42,333 nt of DNA from a bacterium (GCA_024742305.1 JANSYQ010000030.1:1-42333); one strand, 5' to 3'; counted from the first letter of the stretch, positions 8,565-17,849 are shown. Notes: generated from the sequence alone by a model not told the origin. A program made the numbers and translations.

Positions 8565-9115
8565 ATTTTTCTGTTGGACAAAGTATCACCTTTCTACACG
8601 AGCAGGGTGGAGGAAAGATTATTGAAATTTTGGGAGTTGGCAAGTTCAAAGTCGAGGACGATTATGGATTTGAACGCATCTGCCTAAAGTCTGAAATTGC
8701 CCCTGTCTACGGAACAGATTATAAAATCAACGAGGCGACAATTGCCGGATTGAACGAGGACGAGTCATTTTCCACTTCGAGAAAGGCGCAAAAAACGAAG
8801 CATGTTGGGCTTGGAAGAAGCGGTTATGATGTTTGGGAAATTGATTTGCACATTGAATCCTTAACAGACTCACATGCAGGCTGGACAAACACCCAAATCG
8901 TTCAGAAACAATTACTTGAACTTCGGTCCTTCGTAAAAAGGGCAAGAGCTAAGCATATCCGAAAGTTAATCGTTATCCATGGTGTTGGCACCGGTGTTCT
9001 TAAAGAGGAAGTGCGTGAGTTTTTCCGTAATCAGGAAGGCGTTGAATTTTACGACGCTAGTTATCAGGAATATGGAAAAGGAGCAACCGTTGTAGAAATT
9101 CGATATAATATTTAG
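8561..9115 (+). CDS. Smr-domain protein
   Basis: 184 aa from the ATG at 8561, which overlaps the protease stop by 4 nt; the longer frame from 8480 runs back into the protease gene and adds an unrelated N-terminus. The first 70 residues look like a small beta-barrel (GQSITFLHEQGGGKIIEILG). The last 85 are an Smr domain: WEIDLHIESL carries the conserved DLH, and LIVIHGVGTGVLKEEVREF carries the HGxGTGxL motif. Smr domains nick or bind branched nucleic acids or act in ribosome rescue in MutS2; here the domain stands without MutS2. The order barrel-then-Smr is seen in DUF2027-like proteins of Bacteroidota, to which this may be a short relative. Confidence 0.82.
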   Translation: MNFSVGQSITFLHEQGGGKIIEILGVGKFKVEDDYGFERICLKSEIAPVYGTDYKINEATIAGLNEDESFSTSRKAQKTKHVGLGRSGYDVWEIDLHIESLTDSHAGWTNTQIVQKQLLELRSFVKRARAKHIRKLIVIHGVGTGVLKEEVREFFRNQEGVEFYDASYQEYGKGATVVEIRYNI

Positions 9116-9241
9116 TGAGAAGTTATTGGTAAGAAGCGATCAGTGAAAATTAAACTTTCGAGATAATTCGGCATCTCGGCAAGCTCGATGACCTTTAGCT
9201 TAATTCAGTTTTCTTATCACTTATGACCTCTCACTTCTCAC
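9115..9241. repeat. Convergent intergenic inverted repeat between Smr and GT39 genes
   Basis: GTGAGAAGT (9115-9123) begins on the last base of the Smr stop codon; its complement ACTTCTCAC (9233-9241) covers the last codons and the stop of the opposite gene. Inside lie TAAGAAG/CTTCTTA-like partial arms and the type II palindrome ending GCTCGATGACC (9170-9193), related to the thiolase terminator at 31283-31307. GTAAGAAGCGATCAG (9129 onward) also matches, over 21 nt with 3 differences, the complement of 19255-19275. Probably a two-way terminator built from dispersed repeats. Confidence 0.6.
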
Positions 9242-10871
9242 CAGGATTCCTCCTATACAAGCAAAATCCACCTTTACACTCAATCAACTCAAACTTAAAT
9301 TTGTCGTTGAGCCAGTTGTTTCCTTGCTTTGAGACTAGGTAAACCGGTTCGTCGATATCGGCAATGAGGAACCAGTCCATTTCCTCGCGATGTTTTTCCG
9401 TTTTTCCGTAGAAATACTGCCCGTAGCTTTTGAATTGGAAGGTGACAATCTTTACGTCTTCTTTTTGACTTCGTTTGTAAAATTCGATCGCGGGACCTTG
9501 AGCAAACTGTTCGACAGCAGGAAGCAAAGTGTAGCAAGCGATGAGAAAGGCAATCATTACGGAACCTGCTGTTGTTATGGCAAAAGCTCCGATTTTCAAT
9601 TTCTTCAAAAAGATAAAACCGAGAATGGTGCCTATCAATAAAATTCCGCCTACACCGAAGGCAATTGGATTCATGGAAATGTCCTGACGAAGCGACGCAG
9701 CTATAAAAGGATCAGCAATCTTTTCAGCAAATGCATAATTATTACCAATGAAGTAGGCGATTGCTATAAATGCGAGGGAAAGCAGAATACCGAGACTCAA
9801 ATATCCCCATTTTACAAATCCACTGAGGTTGATTTTTTTCAAATCGATCAAGTACAGCGAATAAGCCGCCACAAAGCTCAATGGAACCCAAGTCATGGAG
9901 GAATAATGGATGATTTTCGTAGTCACGATGCTGAACAAAATCAAAACACCCCAGAAAAGGCATAGCATCCAAAGGTGAAAATCAAGATTGGTTTCAGAAC
10001 GTTTTTTGAGCAAGTGCGGAATAGCAATAATAGAGATAGGGAAACATCCAAAGAAAACGACCACAAAGTGATAGTAAAAGGGTTGTTGATGTCCCGCAAC
10101 ATTCGAACTGAACAACTCAGCTTGATAGGCTATGAACTGACGAATGATTTCAAATCCGTTATTGGAAAACTCCATGGTTAACCAAATCAGAATAATTCCA
10201 AGCAATCCACCCAAAAAAGCAAAAATGTACTTGACTTTTGGAAACGGTTTGAATCGTTTAATGACAAGGTAAACGAAGAGCGTTAAACCAAGTAGTAGAA
10301 AACCAACTGGACCTTTTGTGATGACACTCAATCCGCTAAATACTCCTGACAGCAGTGCTAATTGTCCTCGTTTTTCTTCATCGATACCTGAAATCACGCG
10401 AATCATAAAGTACACGGAAAGGAAGATGAAAAAATTGAAAGAAGGATCAATAATACCTGACTTGAAGTAAGCGTTTGGCAACAAGCTGCCACAAAAAACA
10501 AGTGCCCATATTAACCCAAACTTTGGACTAAAATGCTTACGACCAATGAGGTAAATGGTAATTAGATAGAAGATGCCGAACAAAGCGTTGGGGAACCGGG
10601 CTGCAAAGGCATTCACGCCAAACAGTTTCATGGAGGCAACTTGCATCCAGATAAAGAACGGTGGCTTCTCCCAAAACGGCTCGTAATTGACTTGAACACG
10701 CAAATAATCGCCTGTTTGCATCATTTCCCGCGCAGACTCAGCAAAATTGATTTCATCCCAATCAAACAGGTGTGTTTGACCAATTCCCAAAAAGAAAAGA
10801 GCGCCCAGTCCAGTGAGGAACAAAAGGCTCCAACGTTTGTTTTCGGCTATGTCGTTGAATGAAATCTTCAA
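9231..10871 (-). CDS. Glycosyltransferase family 39 / ArnT-like membrane protein
   Basis: 546 aa with around twelve hydrophobic segments. The first extracytoplasmic loop has DWDEINFAESAREMM followed by EPFWEKPPFFIWMQ, the acidic-pair and EKPP pattern of ArnT/PMT-like GT-C enzymes that move a sugar from a polyprenyl-phosphate donor to lipid A or protein. A soluble C-terminal part (YFYGKTEKHREEMDWFLIAD) follows the last helix. The start is a TTG at 10871: a stop lies just upstream in frame, no ATG occurs between, and the next Met (residue 49) would remove the first helix and the catalytic loop. The acceptor is unknown. Confidence 0.85.
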   Translation of the reverse strand: MKISFNDIAENKRWSLLFLTGLGALFFLGIGQTHLFDWDEINFAESAREMMQTGDYLRVQVNYEPFWEKPPFFIWMQVASMKLFGVNAFAARFPNALFGIFYLITIYLIGRKHFSPKFGLIWALVFCGSLLPNAYFKSGIIDPSFNFFIFLSVYFMIRVISGIDEEKRGQLALLSGVFSGLSVITKGPVGFLLLGLTLFVYLVIKRFKPFPKVKYIFAFLGGLLGIILIWLTMEFSNNGFEIIRQFIAYQAELFSSNVAGHQQPFYYHFVVVFFGCFPISIIAIPHLLKKRSETNLDFHLWMLCLFWGVLILFSIVTTKIIHYSSMTWVPLSFVAAYSLYLIDLKKINLSGFVKWGYLSLGILLSLAFIAIAYFIGNNYAFAEKIADPFIAASLRQDISMNPIAFGVGGILLIGTILGFIFLKKLKIGAFAITTAGSVMIAFLIACYTLLPAVEQFAQGPAIEFYKRSQKEDVKIVTFQFKSYGQYFYGKTEKHREEMDWFLIADIDEPVYLVSKQGNNWLNDKFKFELIECKGGFCLYRRNPGEK

Positions 10872-10933
10872 AGGGATTTGAATTGCGCCGCTAAATTACG
10901 ATTTTTAGAAGTTCAAACGCTTAACGAGATTAC

Positions 10934-12409
10934 GTGCTAAAAATTGGGTGGCTCTTTTTTATTTTTTCCTTTATTCATCATGGACATTCTTTTGGACAAA
11001 AAGAGTTAATACTTGAGGTCTTTATTGAAAAGGGTGCTCAAAGGCATCAGTTCCTTTACAATAATAGTTTTTGGGAAGCTCCTGACTCAATTCAGCCCTC
11101 AGTTCATGGGTATGTTTTGCCATCTGATAGCTCCATGCGCATTGAACCTTGGCAGATTGAAATGTTTACGTTAAGGATTTCCGGTGAGATTTCTCCGAAA
11201 GAGGAATTGAAACTGTCAAATTTAAAGAGCCTCTCATTAGCTAAACTCACAGGAGTGCAAGCAATTCATATCAACATTGAAGACTTTAAAGGGAAGGTGA
11301 ACATTGCTTTGCACGATTGGCCTCAATACAAGGAATGGCAGTTCCTCCATGAGGTCGGTTTACTTGAAATGTATACGTTTAACGTACTCGCTAAGGACTA
11401 CAGCGATGTAGATATGAACCTGAATGCACTTCGTATTTTTGATCTTTATACTTTGCGTATTCCAATGTCGGTCGGCAGCGTACTGGACGGACTTCCGAAT
11501 CTTCATACACTTCACGCTAGAGGTGTGTTGAGTGCATTTACGCATTCGATTTATCAATTACAGCATCTTTATGAAGTCATAGACTACGATCCAGTCTATT
11601 CAAATACCTTTGAAACACTGCATGCCGAACGTTATTTTCTTTTTCAGTGCGAAGGTCAATTGGAAAAGATTAAAGATCCGGTCACTGATTTATGGGGAAT
11701 GCACGAGCTATTTTTTCTAAGCCGTGAATTGAGAAGTGAAGTGGACAACGGAGAGTTTTTGATTCTTGAAAATGACTTGCCTTACATCACAGGAAAAACG
11801 ATTGATAATGACACGCTTTTACACGGGTACAAGAAAGATGGTCTTCATGTCGGAGTGCATACATTCAAAGTGCGTGAGTCTTTCACAAAAAACGATCGTG
11901 AAAAATTTCACATCGACTTTTCCAATCCAAACCCACCTAAATTTGAGAAAGATGGCTGGTGGAAATATTATTATTTAAATGGAAATGTTGCGATTGAGGG
12001 GCAATTAAGAAATAGAAAGAAGATTGGGGATTGGAAGTTTTACGAAGAGTCGGGCGTGCTTCGAACTATCAAGAGCTTTGATAATGATACTTTGAAAAGA
12101 TGCATCACTCGTTTTGAACTGCACGGCGACACCTGTGAATCTAGGACGTATTATGTGAATCCTTTAGAATGTGTTCAATCATTTACCAACGTAGACGGAA
12201 CAAAGTTTCATTATCAGAACTTCGGTGAAATCAGTCAGGACCGGATGGGGATTGCGTCCAATCGTTTTTGGATCATCAGCCCCAAGTCTCAACAGAAAGT
12301 AAATTATAAACGTTCATCTAAGGATTATGAATCCGTATTCCGCGAGAATGTGGTTGATTTGTTGTACCCCGAATACATCGGAAAAGAACTACCATTTAAT
12401 TTGAAATAA
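10934..12409 (+). CDS. Secreted protein with leucine-rich-like region and MORN-type repeats
   Basis: 491 aa, GTG start, signal peptide MLKIGWLFFIFSFIHHGHSFGQ. Residues about 90-250 are rich in regularly placed Leu (LKLSNLKSLSLAKLTG, LPNLHTLHARGVL), suggesting a degenerate leucine-rich repeat; about 285-400 contain YwqK/MORN_2-like units (GWWKYYYLNGNVAIEG, GDWKFYEESGVLRTIKSF). The C-terminal 90 residues are unclassified. No catalytic motif is seen. TAATG joins its stop to the next start, so it is coupled to the M28 peptidase. A role as an envelope protein is all I would infer. Confidence 0.72.
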   Translation: MLKIGWLFFIFSFIHHGHSFGQKELILEVFIEKGAQRHQFLYNNSFWEAPDSIQPSVHGYVLPSDSSMRIEPWQIEMFTLRISGEISPKEELKLSNLKSLSLAKLTGVQAIHINIEDFKGKVNIALHDWPQYKEWQFLHEVGLLEMYTFNVLAKDYSDVDMNLNALRIFDLYTLRIPMSVGSVLDGLPNLHTLHARGVLSAFTHSIYQLQHLYEVIDYDPVYSNTFETLHAERYFLFQCEGQLEKIKDPVTDLWGMHELFFLSRELRSEVDNGEFLILENDLPYITGKTIDNDTLLHGYKKDGLHVGVHTFKVRESFTKNDREKFHIDFSNPNPPKFEKDGWWKYYYLNGNVAIEGQLRNRKKIGDWKFYEESGVLRTIKSFDNDTLKRCITRFELHGDTCESRTYYVNPLECVQSFTNVDGTKFHYQNFGEISQDRMGIASNRFWIISPKSQQKVNYKRSSKDYESVFRENVVDLLYPEYIGKELPFNLK

Positions 12410-13374
12410 TGAAAGTAAACGCAGCTATATTAGTCGTGGTTTTTGCCATTACCGCGTTTCAGTGTGAATCGTCTAAGGAAGTCAAGGCAGAGCAGGAGGG
12501 AATGAGTAAAGCCTCGGAATTAGCAGACATTTCAGATACGCTGCGCATTTATAATCATCTGAAGTATTTGACCAAATCCGACCAGTTTCGAAATTTTCAA
12601 AACGTAGCACGCTTGGATTCTGTTGCGGCGTATATCTTTCGAGAATTTGAGCAATACGCTGACACAACGTTTTATCAAGAATATGAGGTTGATGGGAACG
12701 TATATAGAAATGTGATTTGCTCTTTTGGAACGCAGAATTCAACTAGAACAATAGTAGGTGCGCATTACGATGTTTGTGGAGCTCAAGAAGGTGCCGACGA
12801 TAATGCCAGCGGAGTTGTCGGGTTGTTGGAACTAGCTCGTTTGTTCCATGATGATACCCTAAACGAGCGAATCGACCTAGTGGCGTATACACTGGAAGAA
12901 CCGCCGTTTTTTAGAACAAAAAATATGGGAAGTTATGTTCATGCAAAATCCTTGGTGGATGACAGCGTGAATGTGAGTGGGATGGTTTGCTTAGAAATGA
13001 TCGGTTATTTTGATGACGAAAAAGGATCGCAAGAGTACCCGGTAGGCGGCATGAAAGCGGTTTATGGATCGAAAGGGGATTACATTGCATTGGTCAGTCA
13101 AATGGGACCGGGGAAATTTGTAAGTGATTTCAATAAACGGTTCAACAAAACCAAACGTATCAATACGAAGGAAATCGCAGCACCTAAATCGATGACTGGC
13201 ATCGACTTTTCAGATCATTTGAATTATTGGCTATTTGGCTTCAAGGCTTTAATGATTACTGACACAGCCTTTTTTCGAAACAAGCACTACCACGAGAAAA
13301 GCGATACGATGGAAAAGCTCGATTTAGCGCGAATGGCGGATGTGATTGATGCAGTTTATTTTGCTCTAAGGTAA
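12409..13374 (+). CDS. M28-family zinc aminopeptidase-like lipoprotein
   Basis: 321 aa; signal peptide ends in TAFQC with Cys19 as the likely lipidated residue. The di-zinc site of M28 peptidases is intact: His in VGAHYDVCG, Asp in EGADDNASGVVGLLELAR, the catalytic Glu pair in TLEEPPFF, and the final His in HYHEKSDTMEKLD. The family removes N-terminal residues from peptides, and this protein would face the periplasm or cell surface. Start at 12409 overlaps the preceding stop by one base. Length is on the short side of normal with no extra domain. Confidence 0.9.
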   Translation: MKVNAAILVVVFAITAFQCESSKEVKAEQEGMSKASELADISDTLRIYNHLKYLTKSDQFRNFQNVARLDSVAAYIFREFEQYADTTFYQEYEVDGNVYRNVICSFGTQNSTRTIVGAHYDVCGAQEGADDNASGVVGLLELARLFHDDTLNERIDLVAYTLEEPPFFRTKNMGSYVHAKSLVDDSVNVSGMVCLEMIGYFDDEKGSQEYPVGGMKAVYGSKGDYIALVSQMGPGKFVSDFNKRFNKTKRINTKEIAAPKSMTGIDFSDHLNYWLFGFKALMITDTAFFRNKHYHEKSDTMEKLDLARMADVIDAVYFALR

Positions 13375-13539
13375 CGTGGAGATTGAGCAGTAAGTGTGCT
13401 AAATATTGCTCAAATTAGACATTTGCCTAATTACCAAATTGTATAATTCTAGTAATGTTAGCTGACCCAAAAACCAAAGCTAGGCCTAACGTATGTAGCC
13501 GCCTTTAATCTTTCCTCTTTCAGTCTTTGCTCTTAAGAT

Positions 13540-14289
13540 TCAATCCTTCCTATGAAAGATATCCGACTTCGTCAGTTTCATTTTATTAAAGAAGTACAAC
13601 CAACTCACGCCCAAAACGCCCATTCCATATTTCGCACTGCGCTGAAAGTTAATGGAGGACGCCTCCTCGAAATACTTTGTTGGACAGGTAATCTCCGCAA
13701 TTTCATATCCTTCGTAGAAGATTTGCGCCAACATTTGGTTATCAAAAATGAAATCGTCCGAGTTAATGTTGTAATTAATGCTTTTTAAAACCTCACCTGA
13801 GAACATGCGGTATCCCGTGTGGTACTCCGAAAGCTTTTGATTCATCAAAATATTCTGTGAAAGCGTCAAGAAACGATTCGCTACATACTTGTAAATCGGC
13901 ATTCCGCCCTTGAGTGCACCTTTTCCTAAGATTCGAGAACCAATAACCACATGGTATACATCGTTCGCAATCAAATGCGCCATGCTTTCGATCAATTTCG
14001 GCGTGTATTGGTAATCAGGGTGCAACATCACTACGATGTCCGCATTTAGCTCCAGCGCCTTATTGTAACATGATTTCTGATTTCCGCCGTATCCTTTGTT
14101 TTGCTCGTGAACAATCACGTGCTCAATGCCAATTTCACGAGCTACTTCAGCCGTGTTGTCGCTACTTTTATCATCAACTAAAACCACGTCATCAACAATG
14201 TCGAACGGGATTTCATCGTATGTTTGTTTGAGTGTTTTGGCCGCGTTATAAGCGGGAAGAATGACAACAAGTTTTTTTCCTTTAATCAT
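13540..14289 (-). CDS. Glycosyltransferase family 2 (polyprenol-phosphate-sugar synthase-like)
   Basis: 249 aa from the ATG at 14289. An ATG 75 nt upstream would add a Ser/Leu/Cys-rich stretch foreign to the family, and a -7 element (14311-14318) sits between the two, so I take the later start. GT2 features: KLVVILPAYNAAKTL, acidic pair DVVLVDDKSSDNTAEVA, NKGYGGNQ, and the second acidic motif DIVVMLHPDYQYTP. There is no C-terminal transmembrane anchor. It resembles dolichol/undecaprenyl-phosphate mannose or glucose synthases, and a divergent GT-C gene beside it could use the lipid-linked sugar. The acceptor is inferred. Confidence 0.88.
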   Translation of the reverse strand: MIKGKKLVVILPAYNAAKTLKQTYDEIPFDIVDDVVLVDDKSSDNTAEVAREIGIEHVIVHEQNKGYGGNQKSCYNKALELNADIVVMLHPDYQYTPKLIESMAHLIANDVYHVVIGSRILGKGALKGGMPIYKYVANRFLTLSQNILMNQKLSEYHTGYRMFSGEVLKSINYNINSDDFIFDNQMLAQIFYEGYEIAEITCPTKYFEEASSINFQRSAKYGMGVLGVSWLYFFNKMKLTKSDIFHRKD

Positions 14290-14310
14290 GTCAGGGCAGA
14301 AATTACGGTG

Positions 14311-14318
14311 CAAAACTA
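14311..14318 (-). promoter_or_regulatory. -7 element of the GT2 gene (TAGTTTTG)
   Basis: Reads TAGTTTTG on the minus strand, exact TAnnTTTG, 21 nt before the ATG at 14289. It argues against the ATG at 14364. The nearest TTG is only 13 nt upstream, so the -33 part is poor. Confidence 0.45.
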
Positions 14319-14377
14319 ATAAAGAATTGCACAACGTCAGTTCAGAACGAAAAAAGCTGCGCATTGGTTGAAGTTCT

Positions 14378-14385
14378 TATTTTTG
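14378..14385 (+). promoter_or_regulatory. -7 element of the GT-C-like gene (TATTTTTG)
   Basis: Exact TAnnTTTG, only 4 nt before the GTG at 14390, which predicts transcription starting at or next to the start codon. Confidence 0.4.
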
Positions 14386-14389
14386 AGAA

Positions 14390-16081
14390 GTGAAAGTACG
14401 CTGGTCATATCTCACCATTGTCGTCGTCGGTATTGTCATGCTGATGTTTCGATTTTCCTATCCGCGCAATAGTGGAGAAGAGGTGAAAGTAACCACCTGG
14501 GATGCCTTCGGCTATTACATGTACAATCCATCCATCTTTATTTATGGCGATGTCAGTGAATTGAAATGGGTGCCAGCCATTGAAAAAAAATATTCGGTTA
14601 CAGGAGGAGAACTCTATCAGGCTACTCTATTGGAGAATGGCAATTACACGAATAAATATCTTGGCGGTGTCGCAATCATGCAGATGCCATTTTTTTTTGT
14701 AGGTCATGCAATTGCTTCGGTAACAGAGTATCCTGCAGATGGGTTTTCAGCTCCGTATCAATACTCGATAGCCTTTGGTGCGCTCATTTATTGTCTATTG
14801 GGATTACTGTTGTTACGAAGAGTTTTATCTCGTTATTTTGACGACGCTCCCATTGCCATTACGCTGTTATTATTGGGGTTAGGAACTAATTTGATTCAAT
14901 ATACGGCCATTGATGGAGGACAAAGTCACATTTACATTTTTCCACTGTATTCACTGATTCTATGGGCAACCATCAAATGGCACGAAGCGCCTAGCTGGAA
15001 ATGGGCCGCGTTGATTGGATTTACGATCGGCTTGGCAACTATTTGTCGTCCTACAGAGTTGATCATGCTTTTTATTCCGCTGCTTTGGAATACGCATGAG
15101 AAGTCAGCAAGGAAAGAGAAATGGCAACTGGTGAGAAAGCACTTACCACATTTGGGCTACGTGATAGGATTTGGAATTATCGGAATTCTCCCACAATTGC
15201 TGTATTGGCAGTATACAACAGGAAGTTTGATTCACAACGTTGGAAGTAAGTGGTTCTTTTTCAACCCGTGGTTCCGTGTGCTATTTGGCATTTCGAATGG
15301 ATTTTTCGTTTACACGCCCATCGTAGTCCTGTTTATTGTTGGATTCTTCTTCATGAAGAAATATCCGTTCAAGCGGTCAGTAATCACCTTTTGTTTGCTC
15401 AATATTTGGATTATTATCGCTTGGTCCGATTGGAAGTATGGTGCAACGTATTCTACACGGGCGATGGTGCAAAGTTATCCGGTATTTGCCCTAGCGATGT
15501 GCGCAGCCGTTACTGCGATTATGGAGCGAAAATTTTTGAAGAAAGCGTTGGCGGTAATTGGAGTATTTCTCTTGTACCTCAATATTTTTCAGATTACTCA
15601 GTATAACTCAGGAGTATTGCATCCGCATGATATGAGTTGGCAATATTACGGATGCATTTTTCTCAATTCAAATCCTAGTTCACTAGATTTTAGCTTACTG
15701 GATGACAATATTGTTTTTGATAAGGACGAGGCGAAAGTGGTGAAAACTCACTCGATGAAGCTTGGAGCCTTTTCCACGGATCAGAATTTTAAAAATTTGC
15801 AAATAGTCGAACTGCAGCCAACCACTGAATTTGTAGTTATCCAATTGGAGGTGTTGGATAACGGAGGTGCCGAATCGAATTTTATTAATGCTGCTCTGAA
15901 TGGAAAGGAGCTTGGAAAGATCCGCATGAAACATCCTCACTTCAGAAAGAATGAAAAGAACGATTACGAGTTTCATGTCAAGATCTCAACATCGAAAAAA
16001 AGAGAATTATCTGTCAACATCGTTGGATGGGCAGAGATGAAAGGAAATTTGATAAGCGGTAAAATCACTGAATTCCGTTAG
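14390..16081 (+). CDS. GT-C-like polytopic membrane glycosyltransferase
   Basis: 563 aa, GTG start, about eleven hydrophobic segments in the first 410 residues and a soluble beta-rich C-terminal part (ELQPTTEFVVIQLEVLDNGG). The first loop has WDAFGYYMYNPSIF with an acidic residue placed as in GT-C enzymes, and WEAT-like features are absent. Lies head-to-head with a GT2 gene, which fits a pair making and using a lipid-linked sugar, though that is inference. A start at the ATG at 14438 is possible but would clip the first helix. Its last 4 nt overlap the end of the convergent repeat-protein gene. Confidence 0.65.
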   Translation: MKVRWSYLTIVVVGIVMLMFRFSYPRNSGEEVKVTTWDAFGYYMYNPSIFIYGDVSELKWVPAIEKKYSVTGGELYQATLLENGNYTNKYLGGVAIMQMPFFFVGHAIASVTEYPADGFSAPYQYSIAFGALIYCLLGLLLLRRVLSRYFDDAPIAITLLLLGLGTNLIQYTAIDGGQSHIYIFPLYSLILWATIKWHEAPSWKWAALIGFTIGLATICRPTELIMLFIPLLWNTHEKSARKEKWQLVRKHLPHLGYVIGFGIIGILPQLLYWQYTTGSLIHNVGSKWFFFNPWFRVLFGISNGFFVYTPIVVLFIVGFFFMKKYPFKRSVITFCLLNIWIIIAWSDWKYGATYSTRAMVQSYPVFALAMCAAVTAIMERKFLKKALAVIGVFLLYLNIFQITQYNSGVLHPHDMSWQYYGCIFLNSNPSSLDFSLLDDNIVFDKDEAKVVKTHSMKLGAFSTDQNFKNLQIVELQPTTEFVVIQLEVLDNGGAESNFINAALNGKELGKIRMKHPHFRKNEKNDYEFHVKISTSKKRELSVNIVGWAEMKGNLISGKITEFR

Positions 16082-16560
16082 ATATCCTTTCGGAAGGTGT
16101 GAATATCGTTGTGATTTTCTTCGATTTTATCCTTAATCTTCTTGATGGATTGCGCTAGGATGAATAAATCTGCTGGCGCATTTTTTGAAAGCCATGCCCA
16201 GCTCGATTGTTCGGCCTCTACAGCCATAGCGATGTGATACAACACCTCGAAATTATGCGTAAGTAGCCATTGTTGTGCGCTTTCGTTTCCCTCTGCGGCA
16301 TTAATCATAGCGAGAAGGTGTGCGTATCCGTTATCTTGGAGCCAGTTGCGGGCATCGTCTTTAAGGTAGATTGCAAAAGTGGCCATCGTCAATTCCTCGT
16401 AGCCATTTTCTTTGAGCCAAAGCATAAAGTGATCTTCACCATCAATAGCCTTCGCCCACGCAATGATAATTTTCGGGTGGTAATCCAGGTGATTCAGCGC
16501 CGTTTTAGACAAATCCTTGGCGATAATCTGACGTTTTTTCTTTTTGAACCAATTTCTCAT
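16078..16560 (-). CDS. Four-fold 25-residue repeat protein, unknown function
   Basis: 160 aa, no signal peptide. After a basic start (MRNWFKKKKRQIIAKDL), residues 38-137 divide without gaps into four units of exactly 25: 38-62, 63-87, 88-112 and 113-137. Each begins with Ala and has Trp-Leu at positions 11-12 (Trp48, 73, 98, 123), and Asn at position 15 in three of four (Thr/His/Asn shift in the third). Units 1 and 2 share NGY. The units look like two short helices, as in alpha-solenoids. A charged helix (SIKKIKDKIEENHND) ends the protein. Its start overlaps the stop of the SpmAB-like gene (TAATG), so it is coupled to it. I do not recognise the family. Confidence 0.7.
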   Translation of the reverse strand: MRNWFKKKKRQIIAKDLSKTALNHLDYHPKIIIAWAKAIDGEDHFMLWLKENGYEELTMATFAIYLKDDARNWLQDNGYAHLLAMINAAEGNESAQQWLLTHNFEVLYHIAMAVEAEQSSWAWLSKNAPADLFILAQSIKKIKDKIEENHNDIHTFRKDI

Positions 16561-17837
16561 TATCCGAAGAAGATATATGCGACAATGATCGCGGTTATAA
16601 TTCCTATTAGATCACACAGAAGTCCAGCCGCTGCGGCATACCGCGTATTCCGAATTCCCACTGAGCCGAAGTAGACTGCGAGAACATATAGGGTTGTTTC
16701 TGTGCTACCTTGCATGGTGGACCCAATTTTTGTCTGCATTGACATAGGAATCTTTTTGCCAGCATTCAGCATTTCTTGGTAAGGAGCTTTATCGTAGTTA
16801 TCCATGATCTCAACTAGGGCGCCTCTTGCGCCTCCACCACTCAGCGGCTTCATAATCCCAACGGGCAATGCATCTACCCATTCAGTAACGGTAATTCCAC
16901 ACCAAATAACAGCTTCCTTCAATCCATCAAGAAAAGCGTCTAAAGCACCTGACGATCGTAGCATAGCGATGGCAGCTAGAATTCCTATCAAGTAAGGAAT
17001 AATTTTAATGGCTACGTCAAAACCACCTTTGGCACCTTCAATAAAAGCATCATATACATTTACTTTCTTTCGAATGCCCATGACGATAAAGGCAGTGATA
17101 ATTCCGAATATCAAAGCATTTCCACCTACTTCGGAAACAACCTCCGCTTTTGATGGATTCTGAATTACATAGTATAACAGTAGTGAGATGAGCAGGGCCA
17201 AAGAACCAATGTAGGCAACGACAATTTTATTCAGAAGATTTATTCGTTGTCGTATTCCCACAATAATTAGACCTGCAAGACTGGCGAAAAAGGTAGAAAC
17301 TAAAATGGGAAGAAAAACGACCGAAACAGATTCTTCATAATTGACTGTGCCGAGTAGGGCAAATACAGAAACTGGAATGATGGTCAAACCAGAAGTATTT
17401 AAAACCAAGAACATGATTTGTGCGTTAGAAGCTTTGTCTTTCTCAGGATTCAGCTCTTGCAAGTCATTCATAGCCTTTAGACCCAATGGAGTAGCAGCAT
17501 TATCCAAACCAAGCATGTTAGCACTGAAATTCATCATGATAGAGCCAACTGCTGGATGATCTTTGGGTACATCAGGGAATATTTTTGAAAACAAAGGCTT
17601 CACTAGCCAGGCCAACTTATTAATGGCTCCGGCTTTCTCGCCAATTTTCATGATTCCCATCCATAGGCAAAGTACTCCAGTCAAGAATATGGCAATTTCA
17701 AAGCCTGTTTTGGCAGCACCCATCAAGGCTTCGAACATATCTTTTAGGATATGCGTGTCTTGCCAAAATATCAATTTCGACATCGCGGTTATTAGCGCGA
17801 TAAAGAACATGCCAATCCAAATACGATTCAATACCAT
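16560..17837 (-). CDS. Nucleoside-recognition (Gate) domain membrane protein, SpmA-SpmB fusion
   Basis: 425 aa. The N-terminal half has the SpmA pattern (LCLWMGIMKIGEKAG, FPDVPKDHPAVGSIMMNFSA, LGLDNAATPLGLKAM, LVLNTSGLTIIPVSV); the C-terminal half has the SpmB pattern (LPVGIMKPLSGGGARGAL, MQTKIGSTMQGSTETTLYVL). Each half carries a Gate (nucleoside recognition) domain and about five hydrophobic segments. In Bacillus the two are separate spore-maturation proteins; this fused, non-sporulating form is common in Bacteroidota and its substrate is unknown. Coupled to the repeat-protein gene downstream. Confidence 0.88.
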   Translation of the reverse strand: MVLNRIWIGMFFIALITAMSKLIFWQDTHILKDMFEALMGAAKTGFEIAIFLTGVLCLWMGIMKIGEKAGAINKLAWLVKPLFSKIFPDVPKDHPAVGSIMMNFSANMLGLDNAATPLGLKAMNDLQELNPEKDKASNAQIMFLVLNTSGLTIIPVSVFALLGTVNYEESVSVVFLPILVSTFFASLAGLIIVGIRQRINLLNKIVVAYIGSLALLISLLLYYVIQNPSKAEVVSEVGGNALIFGIITAFIVMGIRKKVNVYDAFIEGAKGGFDVAIKIIPYLIGILAAIAMLRSSGALDAFLDGLKEAVIWCGITVTEWVDALPVGIMKPLSGGGARGALVEIMDNYDKAPYQEMLNAGKKIPMSMQTKIGSTMQGSTETTLYVLAVYFGSVGIRNTRYAAAAGLLCDLIGIITAIIVAYIFFG

Positions 17838-17841
17838 AAAC

Positions 17842-17849
17842 CAAAGATG
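17842..17849 (-). promoter_or_regulatory. Possible -7 element of the SpmAB gene (CATCTTTG)
   Basis: One base off TAnnTTTG and only 4 nt before the ATG at 17837, the same short spacing as at pcm and the GT-C-like gene. Confidence 0.3.

Noticed and set aside
13454-13490. Possible hairpin GTTAG / CTAAC after the M28 gene
   Set aside because: Only 5 bp with a loop of over 20 nt and no T-run.
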